From contig NZ_LMUD01000002.1 of the NCBI RefSeq assembly GCF_009766095.1, forward strand, positions 432,877 through 496,876: a DNA stretch of 64,000 nucleotides, given 5' to 3'. A program made the translations under genes and the position numbers. How positions within the stretch are numbered: position 1 is the first letter of the stretch; each line of letters opens with the position of its first letter. Shown piece after piece: positions 45,602 to 55,100 of the stretch. This DNA comes from Granulicella sp. S190. Its GTDB lineage: Bacteria; Acidobacteriota; Terriglobia; Terriglobales; Acidobacteriaceae. The notes beneath the pieces were generated by a model. It was not told the origin of the DNA. It ran no database searches and was given only the letters and a program-made list of their open reading frames with translations.

Positions 45602-47380
45602 ATGAACAGATCTTCGCAAAACGGGATGGTTGGCGGGAGAGCGATATTGATTGTCTGGATGGGTCTCTCGAGCCTCACGGCCGCACAGGAGCCTTCGACA
45701 GCTTTGAGAAAAGCAGATGCTGCGTATCGTGCAGGCCAGGCCGCGTTGGCGCGAAAAGATTTGACGGAAGCACAAGCTGATTTTGAACAGGTTACTCGGC
45801 TGGCTCCACAGGCTGAGCAAGGACATAGCGCCCTCGGCGCCGTTCTTGTAAATAACGGGCACATGCACGAAGGTATCCGTGAGCTTGAGAAGGCGCTCGC
45901 GATAAAAGCGACCGATAGCACGGCACAGATGAATCTCGCGATGGCATACCAGCAAACGGGCGCATCAGAAAAGGCAATCCCGCTATTCGCTAAACTCGAA
46001 GCAGAGGCGCGCTCGCAAAAGCATGTTCTCCCCTCGTATGTCTTGGCGGGATACGCCCGCTCTCTCGCAGCAAATCAAAAGATTGAGTTAGCTATCGCGA
46101 AGATGAAAGCGGCGCTTGCAAACGACTCTCAAAACGCGGAACTCCATGATGAGCTTGGATCATTGTATGCACAACAAAAAGAATGGTCGCGAGCACAAGA
46201 GGAGTTCGCTACGGCGATTAGCCTGAACCCGAATATGGCAACCGCTCATCTACATCTGGGTTTGGTCGTTCGAGGACAAGGGGGCGAGAACTGGATGTCT
46301 GAGTTAGAGCGCGCGTCAGAACTCGCGCCTGAGGATGCGCAAGTTGCGATGGAACTGGGCAACGCGCTGGCAGCAGAGGGCAAAGACGATCAGGCAATTG
46401 CCGTCTTTCGACATGTGTTGGAGAAGAATCTAAACTCCATCGCGGTGTCCTACCAGCTTGCTCTTGCTTTGCAACGGTCTAACAACGTGCAGGAAGCGAT
46501 TGCTCTTCTTGAAAAAGTGATAGCTGCCGAGCCGAAGAATGCTGAAGCTCTCACAAATCTCGGGATGGCTCTATGCCAGGCGCAACAGGCCAAGGCTGCG
46601 GTTCCAATTCTGCAGCGCGCCACGTCGCTTGAGCCGGAAAGTGTCACCGCTCATCAGAATCTTGCCGCTGCTTATGTGCAGTTGAGCCAGTTCAGTGATG
46701 CCGCGACAGAACTCCATCAGGCGCTCAAGCTCTCTCCAGATGCGCCTCAATTGCACTATAACCTCGGCCTTGCTCTTAAGATGCAGGATGACGCTGCCGG
46801 AGCTATTCCAGAGTTGGAGACAGCTCAAAGACTTGATCCTTCCGCAGCCGAAGCTCCATATCTTCTCGGCATCTTGTACATGCAAAACGGGCGGTATGAG
46901 GAGGCAGCGCGTGAGATGAATCTCTCGTTGAAGATTCATCCTGAAAATGGAGAGGGGTGGGCGACGTTGGGAAGCATCTATGACAAGTTGAACAAGCTCC
47001 CCGAAGCTACCACTGCGCTACGCGAGGCTATCAGGCAACTTCCCGGTCAGCCTGATCCACATCTGACGCTAGCGGCCGTGCTGGTTAAGCAAAACCAATC
47101 CGGAGAAGCAGGGACAGAGCGCAAAAATGCTGCCGAACTCATGCGAAAGAACATGAACCGGCAGCGTGCCGAGGTCGCTACAAACTCCGGGAACTCCGCG
47201 TTGCATAACGGGGATGTAGAAGGAGCCGTCGCGCAGTTTCATGATGCATTGAGCTACGACGCAAGCTACTCGAAGGCCCATCTTGGGCTTGCAGATGCGC
47301 TTGACAGACAAGGTAAAACTACGGATGCTGCCGTGGAGCGACAAAAAGCCGAAGCCGCAAAGATAGCGGATGCCCCTTAG
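45602..47380 (+). CDS. Secreted TPR-repeat protein (locus B), paralog of the locus A TPR protein
   Basis: The ATG at 45602 gives 592 residues with a signal peptide (ending SLTAAQ); frames further upstream lack it. About 14 TPR repeats fill the mature chain (HLHLGLVVRGQGGENWMSEL, HYNLGLALKMQDDAAGAIPEL). It matches the 24017-25828 product in length, start, repeat order and last repeat, and is likewise followed by a Tat-exported CRTAC1 gene (179 bp downstream). It probably scaffolds or receives that partner in the periplasm. Confidence 0.9.
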   Translation: MNRSSQNGMVGGRAILIVWMGLSSLTAAQEPSTALRKADAAYRAGQAALARKDLTEAQADFEQVTRLAPQAEQGHSALGAVLVNNGHMHEGIRELEKALAIKATDSTAQMNLAMAYQQTGASEKAIPLFAKLEAEARSQKHVLPSYVLAGYARSLAANQKIELAIAKMKAALANDSQNAELHDELGSLYAQQKEWSRAQEEFATAISLNPNMATAHLHLGLVVRGQGGENWMSELERASELAPEDAQVAMELGNALAAEGKDDQAIAVFRHVLEKNLNSIAVSYQLALALQRSNNVQEAIALLEKVIAAEPKNAEALTNLGMALCQAQQAKAAVPILQRATSLEPESVTAHQNLAAAYVQLSQFSDAATELHQALKLSPDAPQLHYNLGLALKMQDDAAGAIPELETAQRLDPSAAEAPYLLGILYMQNGRYEEAAREMNLSLKIHPENGEGWATLGSIYDKLNKLPEATTALREAIRQLPGQPDPHLTLAAVLVKQNQSGEAGTERKNAAELMRKNMNRQRAEVATNSGNSALHNGDVEGAVAQFHDALSYDASYSKAHLGLADALDRQGKTTDAAVERQKAEAAKIADAP

Positions 47381-47559
47381 CCTAGTTGTGAGCGTTCCGG
47401 ACTTAATCCGTTCAAGCGACAGCCAGTGTACAGTCCATTCTGGTGTTCGCTATAATTCGGCGCACTGAGAAAGACGCGACTTGTGGAGCCGTGCTTTCCC
47501 TCTAATCATCCATACAACTATCAAACTGCTACACGCTATCTGGGCTGGATGAGGCAACC

Positions 47560-49455
47560 TTGAAAAGAATATCCGCTGACTTAGATCGTCGCAAATTCAT
47601 TCAATCGCTTAGTCGAACTGCCCTGGTGCTGCCTTTTGCGGACGTTCTAGCGCTGGCCTCACCATCGCAACAGCAGACCGCTCCATCGCCAAAAGGTATT
47701 GGCCCGCAGGAACGCAGCTACGATGCAAAACCTGCTGCTCCGCCTCCCGGGGAGAAGTCACCGATCGAAGATACTCCGCTCGGCGTAAGCTTCCACGACG
47801 TTGCAAAGGAAGCGGGTCTAAACACTAAGACCTTCTACGGCGCTGAGGGCGCGAATAAATATCTGCTGGAAACTACGGGCTGTGGACTGGCCTTCTATGA
47901 CTACGACAACGATGGCTGGCTCGACCTCTTCCTGGTCAACGGATGGCGGCTGGACGGCTTTCCCAAAGGACAAGAGCCGCGTTGTCATCTCTTCAAGAAC
48001 AATCGCGACGGAACTTTCACCGACGTAACCAATGGCTCTGGTCTTGAACACAAGACAGGTTGGGGACAGGCCTGCTGTGTAGGCGACTATAACAACGATG
48101 GAAATGACGATCTGTTCGTAACCTACTACGGACAGAACGCACTCTACCGCAATAACGGGAACGGGACTTTTACTGATGTAACGCAGCAGGCAGGTCTTGT
48201 TCAGCCAGGGCCAAAGATCCGCTGGAATACTGGATGCACATTCGTCGACTACAACCGCGACGGACATCTCGACCTCTTCGTCGCTAACTACGTTGACTTT
48301 GATTTGAAGACCGCACCTTTGCCCGAAGACGGACCATGCACTTACAAAGGGATGCTTGTGGCGTGCGGGCCACCAGGTCTGCCGGGCGGTAGAAATATTC
48401 TCTATCAAAATAATGGCGATGGAACTTTCACCGATGTGAGTGAGAAGTCGGGCATGTGGACGGCGGTAGGAACCTACGGACTCAGTGTCGCTGCTTCGGA
48501 TCTGGACAATGACGGTTGGCCCGACATCTACGTTGCCAACGACTCTGCACCCGCCACGCTCTATCTCAACCAGAAAGATGGCACCTTTCGCGATGTGGCG
48601 ATCGAGGCTGGCGCGGCCTTATCGGCAGAAGCAAAGCCCCAGGCAGGCATGGGAGTATCGATCGGGGACTATAACCATAGCGGCTATCTCGACATTGTGA
48701 AGACCAACTTCGCAGGCGATACCGACTCTCTCTACACCAACATGGGAGATGCGACGTTTGAAGATCATACGTATCCTAGTGGACTGGGCGAGAACACTCG
48801 CCTGCTTGGATGGGGCGTAGGTTTCTTTGATATGGACAATGATGGATGGCTGGACATTCTCATGTCGAACGGTCATGTCTATCCTGAAGTCGACAAATCC
48901 AAAGCTGACCTTAAGTACGCGCAGCATAAATATCTCTATCGCAACCTTCACAACGGGCGCTTTCAGGACGTCACTAACAAAGGTGGCCCGGGAATACTGG
49001 AAGATGTACCTGCTCGCGGCTGTGCCTTTGGCGACTATGACAACGACGGAGATCTAGATATCGTCGTCAATTGCATCAATGCCACGCCACAGCTCCTGCG
49101 CTGCGACACAACGCTGAATAGGAGTTGGATCAAGATAAAACTTGTTGGGGTAAAGTCGAACCGTTCCGGGATAGGTAGCCGGGTCATTGTGACTGCTACG
49201 ACCACGCTGGACTCTTCGAAACCCTCAAGACAGATTGATGAGCTGCGTAGCGGAGGAAGTTATTTTTCTCAGAATGATATGCGCATGCACTTCGGGTTGG
49301 ATCAGGCAAAGAAGGTAGACCTGCTAGAGATTCGATGGCTAAGTGGACAAGTAGACCGGCTGAAAGATCTCGAAGTCAACCAGCTATATGTCATTCAAGA
49401 GGGTGGAAAGATCTTGAAGAGTGGTCTGCTGAAGCCAGCAAAGAAACTTAGCTAG
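47560..49455 (+). CDS. CRTAC1-family FG-GAP/UnbV protein, Tat-exported (locus B)
   Basis: This 631-residue protein starts at TTG with GAGG 5 nt upstream. The twin-arginine motif is DRRKFIQS, followed by a hydrophobic segment ending LALASP, like the 21958-23847 product. FG-GAP repeats carry DYDNDGWLDLFLVNG, DYNNDGNDDLFVTY and DLDNDGWPDIYVAND. The Cys pair is in CTYKGMLVACGPPGLP, and UnbV has RMHFGLDQA and IRWLSGQ. Tat export suggests that it folds, or gains a cofactor such as a metal, before secretion. It ends locus B. Confidence 0.92.
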   Translation: MKRISADLDRRKFIQSLSRTALVLPFADVLALASPSQQQTAPSPKGIGPQERSYDAKPAAPPPGEKSPIEDTPLGVSFHDVAKEAGLNTKTFYGAEGANKYLLETTGCGLAFYDYDNDGWLDLFLVNGWRLDGFPKGQEPRCHLFKNNRDGTFTDVTNGSGLEHKTGWGQACCVGDYNNDGNDDLFVTYYGQNALYRNNGNGTFTDVTQQAGLVQPGPKIRWNTGCTFVDYNRDGHLDLFVANYVDFDLKTAPLPEDGPCTYKGMLVACGPPGLPGGRNILYQNNGDGTFTDVSEKSGMWTAVGTYGLSVAASDLDNDGWPDIYVANDSAPATLYLNQKDGTFRDVAIEAGAALSAEAKPQAGMGVSIGDYNHSGYLDIVKTNFAGDTDSLYTNMGDATFEDHTYPSGLGENTRLLGWGVGFFDMDNDGWLDILMSNGHVYPEVDKSKADLKYAQHKYLYRNLHNGRFQDVTNKGGPGILEDVPARGCAFGDYDNDGDLDIVVNCINATPQLLRCDTTLNRSWIKIKLVGVKSNRSGIGSRVIVTATTTLDSSKPSRQIDELRSGGSYFSQNDMRMHFGLDQAKKVDLLEIRWLSGQVDRLKDLEVNQLYVIQEGGKILKSGLLKPAKKLS

Positions 49456-49530
49456 GTCATGCTATCGACGAGAAGCCCCTTCTGATCATGTGCGGCTCGG
49501 TTGGCACGTTCGTTCATCGTCGTTCGGACC

Positions 49531-52236
49531 TCATCGGGCTGATCTTGCAAGGACGGTAACCGCCGGTGTATTCCATCCCTCGATCTTCACCTTCCATCCT
49601 GCAGCACTCTTCGCCTCCGAACCTTCAAGAGAGTCCGCTGGTATCGAAGCCGTCAGTTCGCGCTCTTCACCGGGCATCAGTTCTATGTAGTTATCGGACC
49701 AGGTAACTCGCGAAACCTTCGCTCCGTGATTATCCTCAACCTGAGCCTCGACCTGAAAAGCAAGTCCCTTCGATGAATTCGAAAGATGCAGATGAACCAA
49801 ATTCCCTTCTATCTGAGCGGTCGCGGTTAGAGGTGCAGCACGAAGAGTGGAGAGAGCCGTCATGTCTTCGTACGTCTTGGCCGGCGTGTGGGTGTAGTCG
49901 GTCTTAGCCCAGTCGAACTCAGTCAGCTTTCCGGGAACCCAGTAGAAGTTCCTGCTGACGATCGCACCCTTCGCATCTTTTAACTCAAGCTGAACGAAGT
50001 AGACGCCGGAGGCTGGCTGAAATATCTCTTGCGGGATATCCATTGCTTTGACTGTGCCGTCAGAACCAACATCGACAGCACGCGACTGAGCGAAGATCTC
50101 TTTCAAGTCGAGGTTGTAGACATGCGCAACGGCGGTAAGTCCTGGCGACGGGGTGTAGACGCTATTGACGACGTATACGCTGTGGTCGTCGTAGGAGTAC
50201 TGCACATGCAGCAGCTCGCATGCCTTCTTCGTTCCATAGTAGCCGCCACCCGCATCCAGATAGTAGTCGTACAGATGCCAGATGGTCGAAGGCCACGCAT
50301 TATTCAGCATCCACTGAATCACGCCCGTCGAACTATATTTGTTGCGGCCATAGGCTTCGAACATCGCTCGTTCTCCATCGAAGGCCATGGACTGCGCGAT
50401 CTGGTTGTACTTCTCGCCTGTCTTCGTTTCGCCATAGGTTGCAGTCATGGCATCGTTGAAGACGTGAAGATTCTGAAATCCCTCACCTCCAGCGTGATAT
50501 CCCCACACCGCATCCTGTGGCCACTGGTGATCGGCTGGGAGCATCTTTCGTAGACTTTGCGGCGAAGGAATCGCCGGCCCGGGGCTCGTCTCGGTGTTGA
50601 ACCCGTATGCTCCGCCATGATGCGAATCGACAAGCCAATACGATGGCGCGACAAAATCGTAGGGGCCTGACATCTTCACCCCGCTCGGACCGCTCACGCT
50701 CGTAGCCGTTGCCGTTGCCGAAGAGAGAATCGCGTTTGGCCAAAAGGTCTGAGCGAGCACCTTGAGATAAGCAGTCTCCACATTGGCGGGAGGCGGGTTG
50801 TCACTGCCGTTCAGCCACGCAATCATGCTCGGATGGCTGCGGATCCTCAACATCTGAGACTGCAGGGAAGCAGTAGCAACATTCAGCGTATCCGGCGTCC
50901 ACTTATCCCAGTGCTCCCAATGATCGCAGCAGCACCACCCCGCCATCACCATCATCCCTTGCTCATCGGCGAGACGAAAGAACTCGTCCGTCTCCATCTT
51001 GCCCTCAAGCCTGATGGTGTTCAGATGCATGTCATGCACCATGCGAAACTCTTCCGCCAGCCGCTCCGGCTGTTGGCGTAGTAGCATATCCTGCGACCAC
51101 CCTGCGCCGCGTATCAGAATAGGGCGCTGGTTGACGTGAAAGAGACGGTACCCTTTGTCTGTCAAATCCGAGGTGACCTCACGTATTCCAAACCGGGTGC
51201 TCTGCTCATCGGAGACAACTCCGTCCAGAACGAATCGCAGCGTGAGTGTCTCCAGCGGATGCGCGCCCAGATCAGCAGGCCACCAGACTCGAGGGTTCCC
51301 GATACGAAGTTGTGAAAAGTTCTCCGGCGCAAAGGTGACCGTTTTCGTCTCACCCGCATCCAGAGACACAGCCTGTGAGATGGCGATACCCGCAACCGTT
51401 CCCTCGAGGCGCCCCTTCGCCGGATGATCCATCGTATTTCGAAGCTCGGTGCGAACGGTGATCTCCGCAGTCTTCAGGGACACATCGGTGAAATGGGTCG
51501 TTGCCATGGGAGATCGCACGACAACCGGGCCGCTCGTTATCAGCGAGACAGGTCCCCAGAGGCCCATGTCTTTATCCGGTGGACACGGATTCCAGTCAAC
51601 CCAGTTAATTCCCAGATCGGTCGGAGTCGGAGCAAACGTCTCGACGGCAAGTACGTTTTCGTGGCCCGGCTTCAGTGCCTTTGTAACGTCGAACTCATAG
51701 GTGCGGTAAGCGCCCTGCACCTGACTCGAATCTGCGATCTTCAGCCCATTGAGCCAGATGTCGGCTCGGTAGTTGATGCCGCCGAATCGCATCCAGAAAG
51801 TCTTTCCTCGCTCTGAGAGAGAGACATTAAATGTCTTCCGGTACCACCAGCCGCAGCGATAAGGACTATCGGCGGCCATCTCTATGTTGGAAAAGTTGTC
51901 TCCCGCAGGATAAGTAGTTCCTGGAACAGAACGAAGGTTCGTGCCGACAAAGATGTCCTTGAACTCACCTGCTGCGACTTGTACCGCAAGCACCGTTGCT
52001 GGAATGGTTGCGCTGTACCAACCCTCTGTCTGTACGTTGGGCGAAGAGAGTTTTGCTCCGTCGCCATGAATCTTGCAATCCGACTGAACGGACCACCCCG
52101 TCTTCAACAGCACAGGAGAAGATGTTGAATCAGCTGCGGCAAGCAGCGGCGTCTGCAAATTCATGAGCCACAAAAACACCATCAGAAAATTACCGCGGAT
52201 GGCTAGGCATGTCGTTGATCTCTTCTGCAGCATCAT
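49531..52236 (-). CDS. Secreted GH2 exo-beta-D-glucosaminidase-like enzyme
   Basis: The 901-residue protein has a signal peptide (ending LLAAAD). A jelly-roll sugar-binding domain (about 45-235), an Ig-like domain (about 245-350), a TIM barrel (about 355-700) and C-terminal beta domains (about 700-900) follow. The acid/base site reads NGSDN (Asp479) rather than the usual NE of beta-galactosidases and beta-mannosidases, and the nucleophile is Glu549 in NTETSPG. The Asp acid/base matches the exo-chitosanase (CsxA) subfamily of GH2, so it likely releases glucosamine from chitosan-type ends. GH20 and LacI genes nearby support amino-sugar use. Confidence 0.85.
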   Translation of the reverse strand: MMLQKRSTTCLAIRGNFLMVFLWLMNLQTPLLAAADSTSSPVLLKTGWSVQSDCKIHGDGAKLSSPNVQTEGWYSATIPATVLAVQVAAGEFKDIFVGTNLRSVPGTTYPAGDNFSNIEMAADSPYRCGWWYRKTFNVSLSERGKTFWMRFGGINYRADIWLNGLKIADSSQVQGAYRTYEFDVTKALKPGHENVLAVETFAPTPTDLGINWVDWNPCPPDKDMGLWGPVSLITSGPVVVRSPMATTHFTDVSLKTAEITVRTELRNTMDHPAKGRLEGTVAGIAISQAVSLDAGETKTVTFAPENFSQLRIGNPRVWWPADLGAHPLETLTLRFVLDGVVSDEQSTRFGIREVTSDLTDKGYRLFHVNQRPILIRGAGWSQDMLLRQQPERLAEEFRMVHDMHLNTIRLEGKMETDEFFRLADEQGMMVMAGWCCCDHWEHWDKWTPDTLNVATASLQSQMLRIRSHPSMIAWLNGSDNPPPANVETAYLKVLAQTFWPNAILSSATATATSVSGPSGVKMSGPYDFVAPSYWLVDSHHGGAYGFNTETSPGPAIPSPQSLRKMLPADHQWPQDAVWGYHAGGEGFQNLHVFNDAMTATYGETKTGEKYNQIAQSMAFDGERAMFEAYGRNKYSSTGVIQWMLNNAWPSTIWHLYDYYLDAGGGYYGTKKACELLHVQYSYDDHSVYVVNSVYTPSPGLTAVAHVYNLDLKEIFAQSRAVDVGSDGTVKAMDIPQEIFQPASGVYFVQLELKDAKGAIVSRNFYWVPGKLTEFDWAKTDYTHTPAKTYEDMTALSTLRAAPLTATAQIEGNLVHLHLSNSSKGLAFQVEAQVEDNHGAKVSRVTWSDNYIELMPGEERELTASIPADSLEGSEAKSAAGWKVKIEGWNTPAVTVLARSAR

Positions 52237-52368
52237 TGTCTTTCGTAGCCTCCAGCAGTCTTTCCAACATCTGTCTCTGTCGATCTTGCAATATTCGTAG
52301 CCAGTACAGCCATCAAAGAAGAATTTGAGAAGTCAGTCAAAGCTGATTTTAGACGCGGAGTACATGGA

Positions 52369-52387
52369 ATATTGAAACGTTTGAATA
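52369..52387 (-). promoter_or_regulatory. Candidate LacI operator upstream of the GH2 gene
   Basis: The minus-strand reading TATTCAAACGTTTCAATAT has an AAACGTTT core typical of LacI-family operators. It matches the 54972-54990 site at 17 of 19 positions. A TTGACA on the minus strand (52424-52429) lies about 40 bp upstream with a weak -10 between, so the operator would sit just downstream of the start point. Confidence 0.65.
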
Positions 52388-52490
52388 TCCGAGTAGGAGT
52401 AGATAAAAGGATTTCCTGTGGAATGTCAACAAAAACCTCCCCTGCTTTGAGGACTTGTAAGCGTTTTGAGATCGAGTCGCGCAAACTGGG

Positions 52491-53570
52491 TTATCGACGT
52501 CGTCTTCCAGTAGACTCACGCATCATGACTGTAGGAACCAGGAGCGTATGGCCATCATTCGCAGGGGAATGCGTCTCCTCGCCGAGCGCATCGATCCCGC
52601 GCAGTACGCGTTCGGCAGCGATCTGGCCCATCGCTTCCATCGGCTGTCGTACCGTCGTCAGCGCCGGACTGAACAGTGCGGCATGTGGCACGTCGTCAAA
52701 GCCGATAACGGAACACTGCTCGGGTACCGCGAGCCCGTGCTCCCGCAACGCTCGCACCACTCCAAATGCGGTGAGGTCATCGAAAGCTGCGATTGCCGAA
52801 AACGTTTTGCCCGTCGCAATCAACTCCCCGGTAAGTCGATAACCCTCGTGAAATCCCGAGAGAGGGTCCGATGCATTCGGTAGATCGGCAACGAGCTTTG
52901 ACTCAATCTTCAGACCCACCTCTTTCGCAAATCGCATCATGCCGTCGAAACGCTGGCTGCTATCCTCCAGCTTCACTGGCCCGCGCACAAAGGCAATCTT
53001 GCGATGACCCAGTTGATAAAGGTGTTGTAGCGCCGCATATCCGCCTGCCTCGTTATCAACCATCACCGAGCTCATGGAGCCGATCGGAATGGCTCGTCCA
53101 ACCATCACCATTGGAATACGCTCTCGTTCGAGTTCCCCAAGCATCTCGATATCGACGAAAAGCCAATTGGCAACGATGATGAGTGCTTCCAACCTGCGCT
53201 CCAGCATCATCTCAAGATAACGCTCAAACTGCTTCGGCTCGTTGTGCGCGTCCATGATGATGGGCAGGTAGCCGGTCGGTTGCAGTGTCTTGTGAATACC
53301 TTTGAGAATGAGCGTGCAGAATGGATCTGAGATATCGAAGACCATGATGCCGATGGTCAGGCTTCTGCGACGGCGGAGCGATCGCGCCGAGGCATCCGGA
53401 CGGTAGCCAAGCCGCTTCGACGTCTCCTTGATCAGCAACTTCGTCTTCGCCGCGACGTAACGAGAAAGCGGCGCTTCATTGAGAACGATGGATACCGTAG
53501 AGGAGGAGAATCCGCACTCGCGGGCTACATCGGCGAGCGTAATTCTTCCAGTATTTGTTGTTCTGCGCAT
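52491..53570 (-). CDS. LacI-family transcription regulator
   Basis: The 359-residue protein has an N-terminal LacI helix-turn-helix (about 10-55; ITLADVARECGFSSSTVSIVLN) with hinge helix ASARSLRRRRS. A periplasmic-binding-type sensor domain follows (about 62-350; IGIMVFDISDPFC, AAFDDLTAFGVVRALREHG, CSVIGFDDVPHAALFSPALTTVRQP). It should bind a sugar or phosphosugar, here likely an amino sugar from the GH2/GH20 products. The two near-identical AAACGTT motifs in the locus are its probable operators. Gene orientation is minus, 254 bp upstream of the GH2 gene. Confidence 0.93.
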   Translation of the reverse strand: MRRTTNTGRITLADVARECGFSSSTVSIVLNEAPLSRYVAAKTKLLIKETSKRLGYRPDASARSLRRRRSLTIGIMVFDISDPFCTLILKGIHKTLQPTGYLPIIMDAHNEPKQFERYLEMMLERRLEALIIVANWLFVDIEMLGELERERIPMVMVGRAIPIGSMSSVMVDNEAGGYAALQHLYQLGHRKIAFVRGPVKLEDSSQRFDGMMRFAKEVGLKIESKLVADLPNASDPLSGFHEGYRLTGELIATGKTFSAIAAFDDLTAFGVVRALREHGLAVPEQCSVIGFDDVPHAALFSPALTTVRQPMEAMGQIAAERVLRGIDALGEETHSPANDGHTLLVPTVMMRESTGRRRR

Positions 53571-53639
53571 AAACCAATGAGTCGTTACGTTAAGATGCTG
53601 AAGTTATAGCACACTGCTTTTGCATTGATCGAAAGTCGC

Positions 53640-54884
53640 TTACTGTTGCGCTGCACTCTGTGCATCGGCAGACTGGTCTCCCGAGGGATCCTGTTGCAGC
53701 CTGTCGTTGAAGGATTTGAGCAGTTGCGCAGCGTTGTCAAACTCCTTTCGCGATTGGTCACGTTGTCCAAGATGGCTTAAAACCTGGCCTCTGGCATAGT
53801 GCACGCTCGCACTCTGCGGCGCAAGCGCTTCGGCATGGTCCAGCATCTCCAGCGCGTCACTGTAACGCGCAGCGTCTCTGTATAACCTGGCAAGTCCGAA
53901 GTAGGAGTTCACCAACTCGTAGTTGAGTTCGACTGCCTTGCGAAGATATGTCTCGGCCTTCTCCATCTGCCCGAGCTTGAGGTAGAGAAGGCCTAGCTCT
54001 TCGTAGTTATAGGCAAACTCCGGTTCAATGGCGGCGTCTTTCTTCAGCTCTGCCTCCGCTTCGGGATAGGCATAGCGTTCGAGATAAGTCCGACCGAGAA
54101 AATAATGCACCAGAGGAAGCTCCGGCTTTGCCGCGGCAGCCATTCGAAACTCTTCGAGCGCCTGATCGGTACTATGTCCTGCCAGCCACGCCTTTCCCAC
54201 GTACAAATGAAACTCCGGCGTGTTCTGTCCTATGGCGATCATTCGATCGAATGCTTGTTTTTGCAGCGGCGCATTGGACGATTTGCTGGCCGCAATGCTG
54301 AGGGCGTAAAGATAGTTGAGGTTAGTCGACTCGTGCTCCCATAGCGGAGCCAGAGTGTCTGCGGCAAGCTTGTATCGATTCGTAAAAAAGTAGCACAACC
54401 CCAGGAGATAGCTTGCCTGCAAAGAATCTGGTTGCAACCGCAAAGCCTTTGAAAAGGGCTCGATCGCTGCGTCGAAATCACTTTTGCGATAGTAAGTCAG
54501 TCCGATGTTGAGCGCGATGCCTGAGACATTGGGCGACAGAGCCTCTGCCTTATGCAGTTCCTTCAGGGCATCCTCCCATCGTCGCTCGCGCATGTACGTC
54601 ACGCCGAGGTTGATGTGTGCCGCGCCTGACTTCGGATCCAGCGCCACGACCTGTTGAAACAACTTCTCCGCTTTGCTGAACTCTCCTGCCTTCATCGCCT
54701 GCACCGCCTGCGAGAAGAGAGTTGCCGCATCCTGCCGGGAGTTCGCGGCACTCTGCGCGTTGCCAGGCACCATCGTGCTGAAGGCACCTCTGGCTGTCGG
54801 TGTGGCCGCGCAAATGATTCTTCCGCTCCCTGCGATCAGCGGACAGAACAATACGGCACAGCGAGATAGATTGTCGAATCGCAC
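53640..54884 (-). CDS. TPR-repeat protein of the amino-sugar locus
   Basis: About nine TPR units lie between residues 60 and 400 (for example HINLGVTYMRERRWEDALKEL, NYEELGLLYLKLGQMEKAETYLR). A Gln/Asp-rich tail ends the chain. The start is unclear: GTG at 54884 (414 residues) gives an N-terminus resembling a signal peptide, and TTG at 54929 (429 residues) is the longest frame; neither has a clear ribosome-binding site. It diverges from the Oar-like receptor gene. No function beyond scaffold or periplasmic assembly can be stated. Confidence 0.8.
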   Translation of the reverse strand: MRFDNLSRCAVLFCPLIAGSGRIICAATPTARGAFSTMVPGNAQSAANSRQDAATLFSQAVQAMKAGEFSKAEKLFQQVVALDPKSGAAHINLGVTYMRERRWEDALKELHKAEALSPNVSGIALNIGLTYYRKSDFDAAIEPFSKALRLQPDSLQASYLLGLCYFFTNRYKLAADTLAPLWEHESTNLNYLYALSIAASKSSNAPLQKQAFDRMIAIGQNTPEFHLYVGKAWLAGHSTDQALEEFRMAAAAKPELPLVHYFLGRTYLERYAYPEAEAELKKDAAIEPEFAYNYEELGLLYLKLGQMEKAETYLRKAVELNYELVNSYFGLARLYRDAARYSDALEMLDHAEALAPQSASVHYARGQVLSHLGQRDQSRKEFDNAAQLLKSFNDRLQQDPSGDQSADAQSAAQQ

Positions 54885-54962
54885 GGTAATTTCAGTCCAA
54901 GATATCCCGGCAGGAGAAGCTATCGCCAAAATCGGAGATTTTTATGCAAATAAAACTTTTTC

Positions 54963-54990
54963 TTGACAGACTATTCAAACGTTCTAATAT
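54963..54990 (+). promoter_or_regulatory. Promoter with LacI-type operator in the spacer, Oar-like receptor gene
   Basis: TTGACA (54963-54968) and TAATAT (54985-54990) are separated by 16 bp. The 19-bp motif TATTCAAACGTTCTAATAT (54972-54990) fills the spacer and overlaps the -10. It is nearly identical to the site at 52369-52387. Transcription from here would serve the receptor and the GH20 gene. Confidence 0.7.
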
Positions 54991-55100
54991 GAGCACACCG
55001 AAGAACGAGAATCATTCATCTGGGCCGCGTAGCCTGTTGCAACAGTGTTCTAGAACTGCCAGCTTCGTCATCTCCTGCGTCGTTACGGAGGCATACTCTG

